NCBI GenBank assembly: GCA_947496605.1
Contig: CANMDF010000004.1
Span: forward strand, 248,001 to 312,000
DNA: 64,000 bases
Reading direction: 5' to 3'
From: an uncultured Paracoccaceae bacterium
Lineage (GTDB): Bacteria; Pseudomonadota; Alphaproteobacteria; Rhodobacterales; Rhodobacteraceae
Of the stretch, positions 45,343 through 54,380 are shown one piece after another. Under the pieces are notes generated by a model, which searched no databases, was not told the DNA's origin, and worked only from the letters and a program-made list of their open reading frames with translations. Position numbers and translations under genes: made by a program. The stretch's first letter is position 1. Every line of letters begins with the position of its first letter.

Positions 45343-46467
45343 ATGTCGCGTTCAGTTCTATTTGTCACCGGAACACGGGCCGACTTCGGCAAGTTAGAGC
45401 CGTTGGCCATTGCCGCGCGAGACGCGGATTTTGATGTGTCGTTCTTTGCGACAGGCATGCATATGTTGGACCGCTATGGTTTGACCAAGCTTGAAGTGCA
45501 CCGCACGCCGGGCGTCGGCGTCCATGAGTTTCTCAATCAACGCCCCGGTGACCCACAAGACATGGTGCTGGCAAAAACTGTCATTGGGTTCTCTGACTTC
45601 GTGAAAGAGGCAAGACCTGATCTTGTGGTCATCCATGGCGACCGCGTCGAGGCTTTGGCATGCGCCCTTGTCTGCGCCACAAACTATATCAGATGTGCGC
45701 ACATTGAAGGTGGTGAAGTGTCAGGCACGATTGATGAAATCTACCGTCATTGTAACAGCAAACTGTCCAGCCAGCACTTTGTGTCATCACAAGATGCTGC
45801 ACGACGTGTGATGGCTCTGGGCGAGCCAGAAGCGCATATTCACGCCATCGGCTCACCTGAGTTGGATTTTCATGGCGGGCCCTCTGGCGTGACCCTGGCT
45901 GAGGTCAAAGACCGCTATGATGTGCCTTTTGATGATTTTGGTATTTGCGTCTTTCATCCGGTGACATCTGAAGCCGCGACAATGGGCGCACAGGCCGATG
46001 CCTTATTCGATACGCTAGATCAATCGGGCCGCAATTTTGTCGTCATCGCCCCCAACAATGACCCTGGATCGGCAGCTATATTTGAAGCCATTTCACAGGT
46101 GCCTAAAGACAGGTTTCGCGTCTTACCTTCGATGCGCTTTGCCTACTTTTCTGAATTGATGAAGAACGCAAAGGCGATGATCGGTAACTCTTCCGCAGGC
46201 GTGCGCGAAGCGCCCTTTCTAGGCCTGCCCTCGTTGGACGTGGGCACGCGCCAAACAAACCGTGCCAAAGCCCCTTCCGTCTTTTTCGCCGCCGCAGCAG
46301 ACAAGGATGCGATCAATGCGTTTCTGAGCACCCAATGGGGCAAAGCCTATCCACGCCACGATGCGTTTGGCGGCGGCAGCGCTGCAAAGCGATTTGTCGA
46401 AGTGCTAAGTAGACCTGCTTTTTGGGAAACCTCTTTGCAAAAAACCTTTCATGATGCCGCCGGCTGA
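45343..46467 (+). CDS. UDP-N-acetylglucosamine 2-epimerase (hydrolysing), NeuC-like
   Basis: A 374-residue GT-B-fold enzyme. FVTGTRADFGKLEPLAIAAR is the NeuC N-terminal strip, VVIHGDRVEALACALVCATN and HIEGGEVSGTIDEIYRHCNS carry the catalytic acids, and MIGNSSAGVREAPFLGLPSL binds UDP. Such enzymes turn UDP-GlcNAc into ManNAc or a related sugar on the way to nonulosonic acids. No neuB or neuA homologue is in the window. ATG 45343 was chosen over TTG 45331. The next gene begins two bases after its stop, so it is co-transcribed with two WaaA-like genes. Confidence 0.88.
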   Translation: MSRSVLFVTGTRADFGKLEPLAIAARDADFDVSFFATGMHMLDRYGLTKLEVHRTPGVGVHEFLNQRPGDPQDMVLAKTVIGFSDFVKEARPDLVVIHGDRVEALACALVCATNYIRCAHIEGGEVSGTIDEIYRHCNSKLSSQHFVSSQDAARRVMALGEPEAHIHAIGSPELDFHGGPSGVTLAEVKDRYDVPFDDFGICVFHPVTSEAATMGAQADALFDTLDQSGRNFVVIAPNNDPGSAAIFEAISQVPKDRFRVLPSMRFAYFSELMKNAKAMIGNSSAGVREAPFLGLPSLDVGTRQTNRAKAPSVFFAAAADKDAINAFLSTQWGKAYPRHDAFGGGSAAKRFVEVLSRPAFWETSLQKTFHDAAG

Positions 46468-46468
46468 T

Positions 46469-47710
46469 ATGCAGCGCAGCTGGGCTTTGCGCTGTTATCT
46501 TGCAGTGACCTACGCGGTGCCATTTATCGCGCCCCTTTTCCTGCGACGTCGCCTGCGCCGAGACAAAGAACATCCAACGCGTTGGAGAGAGAAATTAGCG
46601 AGTAACCTTGCGCCAAGACCGCAAGGCAAGTTGGTCTGGTTTCACGCCGTCGGGCTAGGAGAAGTCTTGTCGGTGCGCGGGGTCATAGAGAGGTTATCAA
46701 AGGCGCAGCCGGATCTTTCGTTTCTTGTGACATCCAGCACGGTCGCCTCGGCGGGCGTATTTGAAAAGAACGCGTCGCCCCGTACAATTCATCAGTTCTT
46801 ACCGTTGGATGCACCAGCATATCGGCGCAGGTTTCTTGATCACTTCAAACCGGATTTATGTAACTGGGTCGAACAGGACCTTTGGCCCGGCATGGTCAGC
46901 GATCTTTCCGCCCGCGGTATCCCGCAATGCATTGTGGCGGCGCGTATGAATACCAAATCCCATCAATCGCACCAGAAAGCCGGAGGGCTTTATCGTGATC
47001 TTTACGCGGCCATGGAAATGATCACAGCACAGGATGATCAAACGGCACAGCATCTAAGGTCTTTTGGGGCAGATGTAACCGTTACGGGGTCGCTCAAACC
47101 AGCGGCACCTGTTTTGACATGCGACGAGGGCGTGCTTGCAGCATTCAAAGATCAGCTTTCTGGTCGACGCATTTGGGCCGTAGCCCCCGCCCATCCGAAA
47201 GATATTGAAGTGGCACAAGCGGCCCATGCGCTTTTGCGTAAGGCTGACCCAACTGCGCTTTTAGTGATTGCGCCCCGATTCCCAAAGTCAGCGTTTGGCT
47301 TTACGGCTCCGCGCCGCTCGATGGCGCAACAACCCGGTGGTGATGATCCGATCTGGCTTTTTGATACTTTTGGCGAATTGGGGTTGGTTTACCGATTGGC
47401 TGATGCGGTTTTGGTTGGCGGTACGTTTTCAGACATCGAAGGGCACAACCCTTGGGAAGCGGCGGCTTTGGGGTGTGCCGTTTTTCACGGCCCCCGGACT
47501 GCAAACTTTGCGGTTGACTTTGCGCAGCTCGCAGATGCCAAAGGTGCGGTGCGCGTGCAGTCAGCCGATGAACTTGTGTCGGCACTTTCAGCACCTACGC
47601 TAGCAGAGTCGGCGGCCAATGCAGCCAGTGCGCGCCAAGCCGCAGCCAAGCAAACTGATGGCTTAACCGGACAGTTGTTGCAGCTACTTGGGGATACAAA
47701 TGCCGCGTAG
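46469..47710 (+). CDS. KDO-transferase-like glycosyltransferase, first paralogue (WaaA family)
   Basis: A 413-residue GT30-type protein with an N-terminal membrane-anchoring stretch (CYLAVTYAVPFIAPLFLRRR). WFHAVGLGEVLSVRGVIERL contains the catalytic Glu of WaaA, while the second acidic strip reads NWVEQDLWPGMVSD instead of MExEIWP, and the C-terminal donor site reads FSDIEGHNPWEAAALGCAVF with EA where EP is usual. It would transfer KDO or a similar acid to lipid A precursor. ATG 46469 follows the epimerase stop directly; ATGs at 46451/46454 are alternatives. It overlaps the next paralogue by 11 bases. Confidence 0.82.
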   Translation: MQRSWALRCYLAVTYAVPFIAPLFLRRRLRRDKEHPTRWREKLASNLAPRPQGKLVWFHAVGLGEVLSVRGVIERLSKAQPDLSFLVTSSTVASAGVFEKNASPRTIHQFLPLDAPAYRRRFLDHFKPDLCNWVEQDLWPGMVSDLSARGIPQCIVAARMNTKSHQSHQKAGGLYRDLYAAMEMITAQDDQTAQHLRSFGADVTVTGSLKPAAPVLTCDEGVLAAFKDQLSGRRIWAVAPAHPKDIEVAQAAHALLRKADPTALLVIAPRFPKSAFGFTAPRRSMAQQPGGDDPIWLFDTFGELGLVYRLADAVLVGGTFSDIEGHNPWEAAALGCAVFHGPRTANFAVDFAQLADAKGAVRVQSADELVSALSAPTLAESAANAASARQAAAKQTDGLTGQLLQLLGDTNAA

Positions 47711-48992
47711 TTTCCCCTCACCCATGTTGCGCATTGGCCTGATGCTCTACAGTCTGCTGTGGTGGGTCCTGTTGCCCGTCGTGCTGATTTATCTCAAACG
47801 CAGAGGCCGCAAAGACCCGCTCTATGCGCAACATTTGTCCGAGCGCTTCGGCAAGCATTCAGCCACGCTGAAGAACACTGTTTGGGTCCATGCCGTGTCG
47901 CTAGGCGAAATGCGATCTGCAACCCCATTGATCCGTGCCCTGCTCGCATCCGGCGAAACGGTTGTTACAACGCACTTCACGCCTGCCGGTCGACGCGAAG
48001 CAATGCGCGAATTTGCCCCCGAAATCGCCGCAGGGACCGTACAAACGGTTTGGGTGCCTTTTGAATATGGATTTGCATACCGCCGCTTTCTCACACGTTT
48101 TGCCCCTAAATACGGGCTTGTCATGGAGATCGAGATTTGGCCCAGGATGATTATGGCCTGTCGCAAGCACGGCATTCCGCTTTTCATGTGCAACGCCCAG
48201 TACCCAAAGAAGAGCTTTGATAGAGACCGCAAAGGCCTTGGATTTCGGGCGGCGCTTGTCGCGGGATTTGCTGGTGGCTTTGCGAAATCGGACGGCCAAA
48301 AAGCCCGGTTTGAGGCTGTCGGCATGACCAATACACATGTCACGGGCGAGCTGCGATTTGATCAACCTATTCCCCAACATCAGCTTGATGCAGCCGCAGA
48401 CTGCTACGAAGCGCTGATTAAGGGACGCCCCAGCTTTACGCTGACGAGCGTCGTTGAAGGCGAAGATGATCTTTACATCAAAATGATCAGCAAAACGCAG
48501 AATGTCTTTTTCACATATGTCCCACGCGCACCTGAACGGTTCGAAGAGGTGGCACAAATGCTTGCGCAAAACGGGATCAACTTTGCCCGAAGGTCAGATG
48601 TTTTCGACGAATGCCTGAACCTGACTGATCCCGACCCTCAGATTGATGTGCTCTTGGGCAACAGCATGGGCGAGATGTATTTCTACCTTGGCCTCTGTGA
48701 TCGCGCGATCATCGGCGGTGGGTTTGTGGCCAAAGGTGCGCATAACGTCATTGAGCCGCTGGCCTTGCAAAAACCCGTGATCGTCGGGCCACATATCTGG
48801 ACGATTGAATACCCCGCTACAGAAGCGATTGAAGCAGGCGTTTGCCAGCTGGTGCCTGACGAGGGTGCGTTGCTGGCCGAGGTGCAATCACCGACAGTAG
48901 TGACATCGGCACAAATCACCGCGTTCTATGACGCCCACGCAGGCGGCGTTGCACGGACGGTGGCAGCCATTCCAATAGCACTGCAGTCTTAA
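47700..48992 (+). CDS. KDO-transferase-like glycosyltransferase, second paralogue (WaaA family)
   Basis: A 430-residue GT30-type protein with an N-terminal hydrophobic anchor (LRIGLMLYSLLWWVLLPVVL). WVHAVSLGEMRSATPLIRAL carries the catalytic Glu and GLVMEIEIWPRMIMACRK the canonical second acidic strip, so this copy is closer to classical WaaA than the first in that region. The donor site reads FVAKGAHNVIEPLALQKPVI. GGGG seven bases before ATG 47700 is a good ribosome site, inside the end of the first paralogue. The two proteins differ widely, so they probably add different sugars or act in sequence. It converges on modC with TTAA. Confidence 0.82.
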   Translation: MPRSFPSPMLRIGLMLYSLLWWVLLPVVLIYLKRRGRKDPLYAQHLSERFGKHSATLKNTVWVHAVSLGEMRSATPLIRALLASGETVVTTHFTPAGRREAMREFAPEIAAGTVQTVWVPFEYGFAYRRFLTRFAPKYGLVMEIEIWPRMIMACRKHGIPLFMCNAQYPKKSFDRDRKGLGFRAALVAGFAGGFAKSDGQKARFEAVGMTNTHVTGELRFDQPIPQHQLDAAADCYEALIKGRPSFTLTSVVEGEDDLYIKMISKTQNVFFTYVPRAPERFEEVAQMLAQNGINFARRSDVFDECLNLTDPDPQIDVLLGNSMGEMYFYLGLCDRAIIGGGFVAKGAHNVIEPLALQKPVIVGPHIWTIEYPATEAIEAGVCQLVPDEGALLAEVQSPTVVTSAQITAFYDAHAGGVARTVAAIPIALQS

Positions 48993-50050
48993 CTGCCAAT
49001 ATCTTCGGGACCGACCGCAGTCGCTTTGATAATCGCAAAGATATGCTGCCCGACGGCCAATTCCATCCGCAACGCACTGCGCCGCGTGACACGCGCAAGC
49101 AGGTGATCATCCCCCGCCTTTAGGCCAACAATAACACCGGGACCCCGTCCCTGTTCGATCTGCGTAATCGCCACGGGCAAGACATTCAGCGCACTCATGC
49201 CTTGGGGTGCTGTCTTTGCAAGGATAACGTCTTGGGCGGGGATACGCAGACGCACTGTTTGTCCCAGCACACCCAAAATACCCGGCAAAACCAATCGCCC
49301 CCCCGAGAACTGCAATTCGGTCAATCCATCATCCAGCAACCGCCCCGCGACTTTGGTGCTGATCACCGCACCCGCTGCACGGACACCCACCAACGGGACA
49401 GCCTCGGGACTGGACAGGACCTGACCAACAGGTCCAAAAGTCGCGACTTTCCCCTTTTGCATCACGACCAATGTTGTCGCCAATCGCGCGACCTCAGACA
49501 CATCGTGACTGACGTAAAGCATCGGGATTTTCACGTCGTCGCGCAGCCGTTCAATATAGGGCAAAATCTCGGCCTTGCGTGGCGCATCAAGGGCGGCCAG
49601 TGGTTCGTCCATCAGCAACACTTGCGGATCACACATCAACGCACGACCCAACGCAACCCGCTGTCGCTCTCCGCCGGACAGGGCCGCAGGCATGCGATCC
49701 AGCAAAGCTTCAAGGCCTAACACTTCAATGATCCGGTCTGCATCGTGATTGCCGCCGTAGGACAAGTTCCGCATCACAGTCACATGCGGAAACAATCGCG
49801 CGTCTTGAAAAACATATCCGATGCGGCGCTGCTGCACGGGAACGTCTTTTGCCGCAGAGCTGTCAAAAAGCGAGTTATTAGCAACGCTGATCCGCCCCGC
49901 ATCAGGCCGCAACAACCCGGCAACAGCGTTAACGACAGTTGTCTTGCCTGATCCAGATTGACCAAAAATAGCAGTCACGCCCATCGGTGCATCGAACTGC
50001 GCCTCTAGCTGAAAATCACCCAACCGCTTTTTGATGTCGACGCTGATCAT
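48989..50050 (-). CDS. modC: Molybdate ABC transporter ATP-binding protein
   Basis: A 353-residue ATPase. Walker A FGQSGSGKTTVVNA, signature ALSGGERQRVALGRALM, Walker B PQVLLMDEPLAALD and switch His in LYVSHDVSEVARLA are intact. The C-terminal 60 residues form a TOBE (mop-like) domain (GMSALNVLPVAITQIEQGRG), which marks ModC and binds molybdate. It energises import of molybdate or tungstate through ModB. The start overlaps the modB stop by four bases (ATGA). Its stop shares TTAA with the convergent WaaA-like gene. Confidence 0.94.
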   Translation of the reverse strand: MISVDIKKRLGDFQLEAQFDAPMGVTAIFGQSGSGKTTVVNAVAGLLRPDAGRISVANNSLFDSSAAKDVPVQQRRIGYVFQDARLFPHVTVMRNLSYGGNHDADRIIEVLGLEALLDRMPAALSGGERQRVALGRALMCDPQVLLMDEPLAALDAPRKAEILPYIERLRDDVKIPMLYVSHDVSEVARLATTLVVMQKGKVATFGPVGQVLSSPEAVPLVGVRAAGAVISTKVAGRLLDDGLTELQFSGGRLVLPGILGVLGQTVRLRIPAQDVILAKTAPQGMSALNVLPVAITQIEQGRGPGVIVGLKAGDDHLLARVTRRSALRMELAVGQHIFAIIKATAVGPEDIGS

Positions 50051-50742
50051 TTGCCGCCCAGCCTCTTAGCCATGCGGCGGGCCAGCCACTCAGACAAAAG
50101 CAAAGCCCCCATCGCGAGGATGATGGATACGGTGACTAGTCCAAGCACCGCAGGTTCGCTGCCGGGCACCTGAAGCAACCCGTAGATAGCTGTCGGGATT
50201 GTTTGGGTTTGCCCAGGGATCGCTGCCACAAAGGTGATCGTTGCCCCGAACTCACCCAGCGCTTTGGCAAAACCAAGGATCGCACCGGCCAGAATGCCCG
50301 GCACGACCAATGGCAATGTCACCGTCCGCCAAATCCGCCAACGCGATGCGCCCAAAGTCGCGGCCGCGTCCTCTAACCCCGGATCGACGGCCTCAAACCC
50401 TAGCCGGATCGCACGCACCATCAAAGGGAATGCCATGATGGCCGCCGCTAACGCAGCCCCTGTCCAACGAAACGCAAAACTAATCCCGAATGTCTGGTAC
50501 AAAATGCCACCGATCGGTCCTTGCTGACCAAAAAGTACCAACAACAAATATCCCGTTACGACAGGTGGCAAGACCAGCGGCAAATGAACGATGCCATTCA
50601 GGAGCTGACGCCCTGGAAAAGTCTTGCGGGCCAGCACGTATGCAACCCAAATCGCCACGGGCAGTGCCGCAAGCGTTGCCACCAAAGCAACCCGCAAAGA
50701 CAACCATATTGCTGTCCATTCCTGAGGGCCCAGCGCGTCCAT
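50047..50742 (-). CDS. modB: Molybdate ABC transporter permease
   Basis: A 231-residue membrane protein with five or six hydrophobic segments (TAIWLSLRVALVATLAALPV, LPLVLPPVVTGYLLLVLFG, TGAALAAAIMAFPLMVRAI). The ATPase-contact loop is AAATLGASRWRIWRTVTLPL, followed by ALGEFGATITFVAAIPGQTQ typical of ModB. It forms the channel for molybdate. The start overlaps the modA stop by one base (TAATG), and the end overlaps modC by four, so the three are translationally coupled. Confidence 0.94.
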   Translation of the reverse strand: MDALGPQEWTAIWLSLRVALVATLAALPVAIWVAYVLARKTFPGRQLLNGIVHLPLVLPPVVTGYLLLVLFGQQGPIGGILYQTFGISFAFRWTGAALAAAIMAFPLMVRAIRLGFEAVDPGLEDAAATLGASRWRIWRTVTLPLVVPGILAGAILGFAKALGEFGATITFVAAIPGQTQTIPTAIYGLLQVPGSEPAVLGLVTVSIILAMGALLLSEWLARRMAKRLGGK

Positions 50743-51485
50743 TATTGCGCGGCTTCAATTGGGGGCAGAAACCCAAACCCAGCAAAGGTGGTTTGTCCCT
50801 CTGGCTCAGAAATGAAATCAAGAACAGTCTTTGCTTCTGCGTTTGCATGATGCGTCAATGCACCCAAATACTGAATGGGAGGGTGGCTTTCAGCGGGAAA
50901 GACGGCAGCCTCAGTCACCGCATCACTGACGTGGACATCCGTTTGATAAACAATACCCAGTGGCGTTTGCCCGCGCGCAACAAGCATCAAAGCGGCACGG
51001 ACGTTATCCACTTCGGCAAGCTGGTCCTTGGTCAGCTCCCAAAGTCCCAGAGACTGCAAACTCGCCTTCGCATAGATGCCTGCTGGAACAGCTTCAGTCA
51101 GACCAACGGCAATACGCCCCTCACCCAGAGCGGCCAGGAACGGCGCAGGTTCCAGCGTGACAGTCGTGTCATTCTGTCCAGTGATCAAAACAAGCCTGTT
51201 GCTGGCGAAATTTGTCACACTTTCCGGCACAACTTGGCCGCCATCCAACAGCACATCCATCCAGTCGTTATTTGCAAGCAAGACAATATCGGCAGGTGCC
51301 CCCAGACTGATCTGCCGCGCCAGCGTCCCGCTGCCGCCATAGGACACGACCACGTTGTCAAAGTGCCCTGCGATTTGGTCGACAGGCCCTTTCAGGCTGG
51401 CAGCTGCAAAGATCAGAACTTCTGCGCGCACTGGCGTGGCTGCCAGCATCATGAAGAGACCAAAAGAGAGTATGCGCAGGATCAT
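50742..51485 (-). CDS. modA: Molybdate ABC transporter periplasmic binding protein
   Basis: A 247-residue periplasmic protein with a signal peptide (MILRILSFGLFMMLAATPVRA, cleavage near residue 21). LIFAAASLKGPVDQIAGHF and VSYGGSGTLARQISLGAPAD hold the two oxyanion-binding loops, and AGIYAKASLQSLGLW and GQTPLGIVYQTDVHVS follow, as in ModA. It captures molybdate or tungstate. No ModE-type regulator or obvious operator is in the 38-base gap from the HDAC-like gene, so transcription may read through from that gene. Confidence 0.93.
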   Translation of the reverse strand: MILRILSFGLFMMLAATPVRAEVLIFAAASLKGPVDQIAGHFDNVVVSYGGSGTLARQISLGAPADIVLLANNDWMDVLLDGGQVVPESVTNFASNRLVLITGQNDTTVTLEPAPFLAALGEGRIAVGLTEAVPAGIYAKASLQSLGLWELTKDQLAEVDNVRAALMLVARGQTPLGIVYQTDVHVSDAVTEAAVFPAESHPPIQYLGALTHHANAEAKTVLDFISEPEGQTTFAGFGFLPPIEAAQ

Positions 51486-51523
51486 AGCGTGACTATCGGG
51501 ACGTTTTCAAAGGCTTGCAAGGG

Positions 51524-52675
51524 TCAGACTTTGCCGCGTGCAACAAGGTGCTGCACGCGCGTCCACACAGCGTCTGAAACTGGCCCGTCACGCGGCGTGT
51601 CGCGCAACGTCGTCACCCAATGTCGTTCAGGATGATGCTGCCGTAGCGGGCCGTGCCAAGACAATGCACCCAACACATCTTGGGCCGCAGTCGGCAACAC
51701 ATCGGGAATTTGTTGGTCATTTAAAATTGCCCAAACACCCGTCCAAAGGCGACCGACAGACCAAGGATTATAACCTCCGCCACCCAGTACCAAATAGCGA
51801 GGCGCGACAGGTCTGAGTGCAGTCACAATGGCCCAATGCGCATTATTTGACAGGGTCAGGCGCGATTGCGGGTCTTCGGTCACAGCATCCGCCCCACATT
51901 GCAAAACGATGGCGTCAGGGTTGAAATCCGACACACGCGGCAGGATCAGTTGATCGGTGATCAGGGCCATTTCAGTATCATTCAAGCCCGCAGGGACAGG
52001 CAGGTTAAAGACCTGCCCCACACCCATCTCCGAAATAGGACCGGTCCGGGGCCAGCGGTTTTCTTCGTGGATTGAGATCAACAGCGTGTCCGGATCATCA
52101 GCAAATGCATGCTCAACCCCGTCAGGATGATGGGCATCAATGTCAACATAAGCAACGCGCTGGGCACCGTTGCGCCGCAAAGACTGGATCGCAAGCACCG
52201 GGTCATTGAGATAACAAAACCCGTTGGCACGGTCGGGCATTCCGTGATGTGTGCCACCCGCAGGCGCATAAATCACGCCGCCTTTCTTAAGCAACTCACC
52301 CGCCAAAAGCGACGCACCTGCCGAGGTCGCAGGGCGGCGGTACATTTCTTTGAAAATCGGATTGGACGGGGTGCCCAAACTGTAGCGCTGTTTGGTTTCG
52401 TCACTGACCTTTTGCGCCTTTTCAGCGGCCTGCAAGGCGGCAAGATAATCTGGCGTATGAAAGCTGGTCAGGGCAGATGGCTTAGCCCGCGGGCTTGTGA
52501 TGAATTGCGCGGCTGGCAACCACCCCAGACTGCGCGCAAGGTCCATCACCGTGGATACACGGGGCACACGTAGCGGGTGCCAAGCACCATAGCTTGAGTG
52601 CCGATAAATCTCAGACCCGATAAATCGTGGCGGTGGGGTTGCGTGTGGCTTAGTTGCCTGCATATCGTCTGCCAT
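51524..52675 (-). CDS. Histone deacetylase-like (acetoin utilisation/acetylpolyamine amidohydrolase family) hydrolase
   Basis: A 383-residue zinc amidohydrolase of the arginase-deacetylase fold. GGTHHGMPDRANGFCYLND contains the charge-relay His pair, VAYVDIDAHHPDGVEHAF supplies Zn ligands Asp and His, VLQCGADAVTEDP the third Zn ligand Asp, and LGGGGYNPWSVGR the catalytic Tyr. Bacterial members deacetylate acetyl-lysine, acetylpolyamines or acetoin-related targets. ATG 52675 (MADDMQ) with GGTGG upstream is preferred to upstream starts that run into the divergent Nudix gene. Same strand and 38 bases ahead of modABC. Confidence 0.88.
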   Translation of the reverse strand: MADDMQATKPHATPPPRFIGSEIYRHSSYGAWHPLRVPRVSTVMDLARSLGWLPAAQFITSPRAKPSALTSFHTPDYLAALQAAEKAQKVSDETKQRYSLGTPSNPIFKEMYRRPATSAGASLLAGELLKKGGVIYAPAGGTHHGMPDRANGFCYLNDPVLAIQSLRRNGAQRVAYVDIDAHHPDGVEHAFADDPDTLLISIHEENRWPRTGPISEMGVGQVFNLPVPAGLNDTEMALITDQLILPRVSDFNPDAIVLQCGADAVTEDPQSRLTLSNNAHWAIVTALRPVAPRYLVLGGGGYNPWSVGRLWTGVWAILNDQQIPDVLPTAAQDVLGALSWHGPLRQHHPERHWVTTLRDTPRDGPVSDAVWTRVQHLVARGKV

Positions 52676-52709
52676 AACCACCGATGTAATGCGTTTTGCG
52701 GCGGAGAAC

Positions 52710-53183
52710 ATGGCGAAAAAAGTCGCGAAACAGCTTCCTTTGAAATTGCGTACAGGACGCAAGACCGATGCGCGTGCACAGTTTGCCGCCCTTTGTTGGC
52801 GTGTAAAGAACGACAAAGTGCAAGTGTGTCTGATCACTAGTCGCACCCGCAAGCGTTGGATCATCCCCAAGGGCTGGCCGATGCACAAACAAACGCCGGC
52901 GAATGCGGCCGCGACGGAAGCCTACGAAGAGGCTGGTGTCAGCGGCGATGCGATTGATTTTTGCTTAGGCATTTATAGCTATCACAAGCCCGGAAAAGTA
53001 GACAACGCACCCATCATCACGATGGTATACCCCGTCCATGTCACCCATGTGCATAGTAAATGGCCCGAGAAAAAAGAGAGGCGACGCAAATGGATGTCGC
53101 CAGCTAAAGCCGCCAAGAAAGTCTCGGAACCCGAGTTGAAACGCCTTATCGCTGGTTTCAAACCACACAAGATTGGGCGCTAG
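52710..53183 (+). CDS. Nudix hydrolase (DIPP-like)
   Basis: A 157-residue Nudix protein. The box reads GWPMHKQTPANAAATEAYEE then AGV, matching the pattern with TE in place of the usual RE, a change also seen in diphosphoinositol-polyphosphate phosphohydrolase-like members. WIIPKGWP just before is typical of that subgroup. The target may be a nucleotide-diphosphate or inositol pyrophosphate-like compound. GGAG seven bases before ATG 52710 fixes the start. Divergent from the HDAC-like gene by 34 bases. Confidence 0.87.
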   Translation: MAKKVAKQLPLKLRTGRKTDARAQFAALCWRVKNDKVQVCLITSRTRKRWIIPKGWPMHKQTPANAAATEAYEEAGVSGDAIDFCLGIYSYHKPGKVDNAPIITMVYPVHVTHVHSKWPEKKERRRKWMSPAKAAKKVSEPELKRLIAGFKPHKIGR

Positions 53184-53245
53184 CTTGCGCTTGCAGTGCG
53201 CTGCAAAAAGCCTAACTATCTATCGAACAATTCAAACAGGGCGCG

Positions 53246-53650
53246 ATGATCCGTTTTCACCTTAGATGCGAAGATGACCACCAGTTTGAAAGCTGGTTTC
53301 AGTCAAATGCAGCTTTCGACAAGCTTGTCGCTGCTGGCATGGTGACCTGTACGTCTTGCGGATCGACAAAAGTTTCTAAGACAATCATGGCCCCTGCCGT
53401 CAGCACTTCATCAGACATCACCGCACCAAAGCAGACAGAAAACGCGATCGCAGCAATGCGTGACAGTGTCGAAGCAAATTCAGACTATGTCGGCAAAGGC
53501 TTCGCCAAAGAAGCCCGCGATATGCACGACGGCACAGTCCCCGAACGCCCCATCTATGGCGAAGCTAATTTGGCTGAGGCCAAGAAGCTGGTGGATGACG
53601 GCATCCCCGTCGTCCCACTGCCGTTTATGCCGCGCAAGAAAACCAATTAG
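53246..53650 (+). CDS. DUF1178 family protein
   Basis: A 134-residue small protein with the DUF1178 start MIRFHLRCEDDHQFESWFQS and a CTSCGST motif; the Cys in RCEDDH and the CxxC pair may bind a metal. A charged C-terminus ends VPLPFMPRKKTN. Conserved in alphaproteobacteria and often beside Nudix genes, as here, but without known function. GGGCG precedes the ATG; the SDR gene starts nine bases after its stop. Confidence 0.85.
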   Translation: MIRFHLRCEDDHQFESWFQSNAAFDKLVAAGMVTCTSCGSTKVSKTIMAPAVSTSSDITAPKQTENAIAAMRDSVEANSDYVGKGFAKEARDMHDGTVPERPIYGEANLAEAKKLVDDGIPVVPLPFMPRKKTN

Positions 53651-53659
53651 GAAAAGCAT

Positions 53660-54310
53660 ATGACGGTCCTTATCACAGGCGCAAATCGCGGTATCGGCAA
53701 AGCACTGTTTGACGGATACACCGCACGCGGCGAAGACACCTTTGGCACGCACCGTTCGGCCGAAGACGGCGCGCTGTTGCAGTTGGATGTCACGGATGCT
53801 GCATCGCAATGTGCATTGGCGACACGGATGAAGGGAACGGCGGTCGATCTGTTGGTATGCAACGCGGGCGTGAACCTTGACCAAGGGCAAAAGCTGGAAA
53901 GCGGCTATCCGTCGGCGATGTGGGAGGCCACATTTGCGGCAAATGTGGCAGGCGTCTTTATGACGATCCAGTCGATGCTATCGAACCTGCGGCTGAGCAA
54001 AACACCCAAGATTGCGATCATCGGATCGCAGCTTGGGTCACAAACCATCGCGTCGGGTGGCGGATACATCTATTGTGCCAGCAAGGCAGCGGTTCTTAAT
54101 TTGGGCCGCAATCTGGCTGTTGATCTGGCACCAGAAGGCTTTGGTGTCGGTGTCTACCACCCTGGCTGGGTGCGTACCGATATGGGTGGCAGCAACGCCG
54201 ATATCTCAATGCAAGAGAGCGCGGACGGTTTAATGGACCGCTTTGATGCGCTGAGCGTTGCGACGACAGGCTGCTATGAGACATGGGACGGGCAACCCCA
54301 CCCTTACTAA
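53660..54310 (+). CDS. Short-chain dehydrogenase/reductase
   Basis: A 216-residue SDR with the cofactor motif TGANRGIGKALF (TGxxxGIG), LLVCNAGVNLDQG (NAG) and the catalytic pair in SQLGSQTIASGGGYIYCASK (Tyr-x-x-x-Lys). The compact size and similarity to carbonyl reductase-like SDRs suggest NAD(P)H-linked reduction of a small carbonyl. AGGAAAAGC precedes the ATG. It is the last gene before the hairpin at 54314 and aspartate kinase. Confidence 0.88.
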   Translation: MTVLITGANRGIGKALFDGYTARGEDTFGTHRSAEDGALLQLDVTDAASQCALATRMKGTAVDLLVCNAGVNLDQGQKLESGYPSAMWEATFAANVAGVFMTIQSMLSNLRLSKTPKIAIIGSQLGSQTIASGGGYIYCASKAAVLNLGRNLAVDLAPEGFGVGVYHPGWVRTDMGGSNADISMQESADGLMDRFDALSVATTGCYETWDGQPHPY

Positions 54311-54313
54311 CCA

Positions 54314-54330
54314 TTTGCCCTTAGGGCAAA
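54314..54330. other. Small perfect hairpin between SDR and lysC
   Basis: TTTGCCC (54314-54320), loop TTA, GGGCAAA (54324-54330) form a perfect seven-base stem just after the SDR stop. No U-run follows, so it may limit or process the SDR transcript rather than be a full terminator. Confidence 0.45.
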
Positions 54331-54380
54331 GCGGCATTAAGGAAGCGCCTGAATTGACAGATGTTTCCTGAGGACGACCC

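Noticed and set aside
50490..51635. Long plus-strand open frame (381 codons) opposite modA and the end of modB
   Set aside because: It is the antisense of modA, which has a signal peptide and ModA motifs; the translated sequence shows no domain and no ribosome site.
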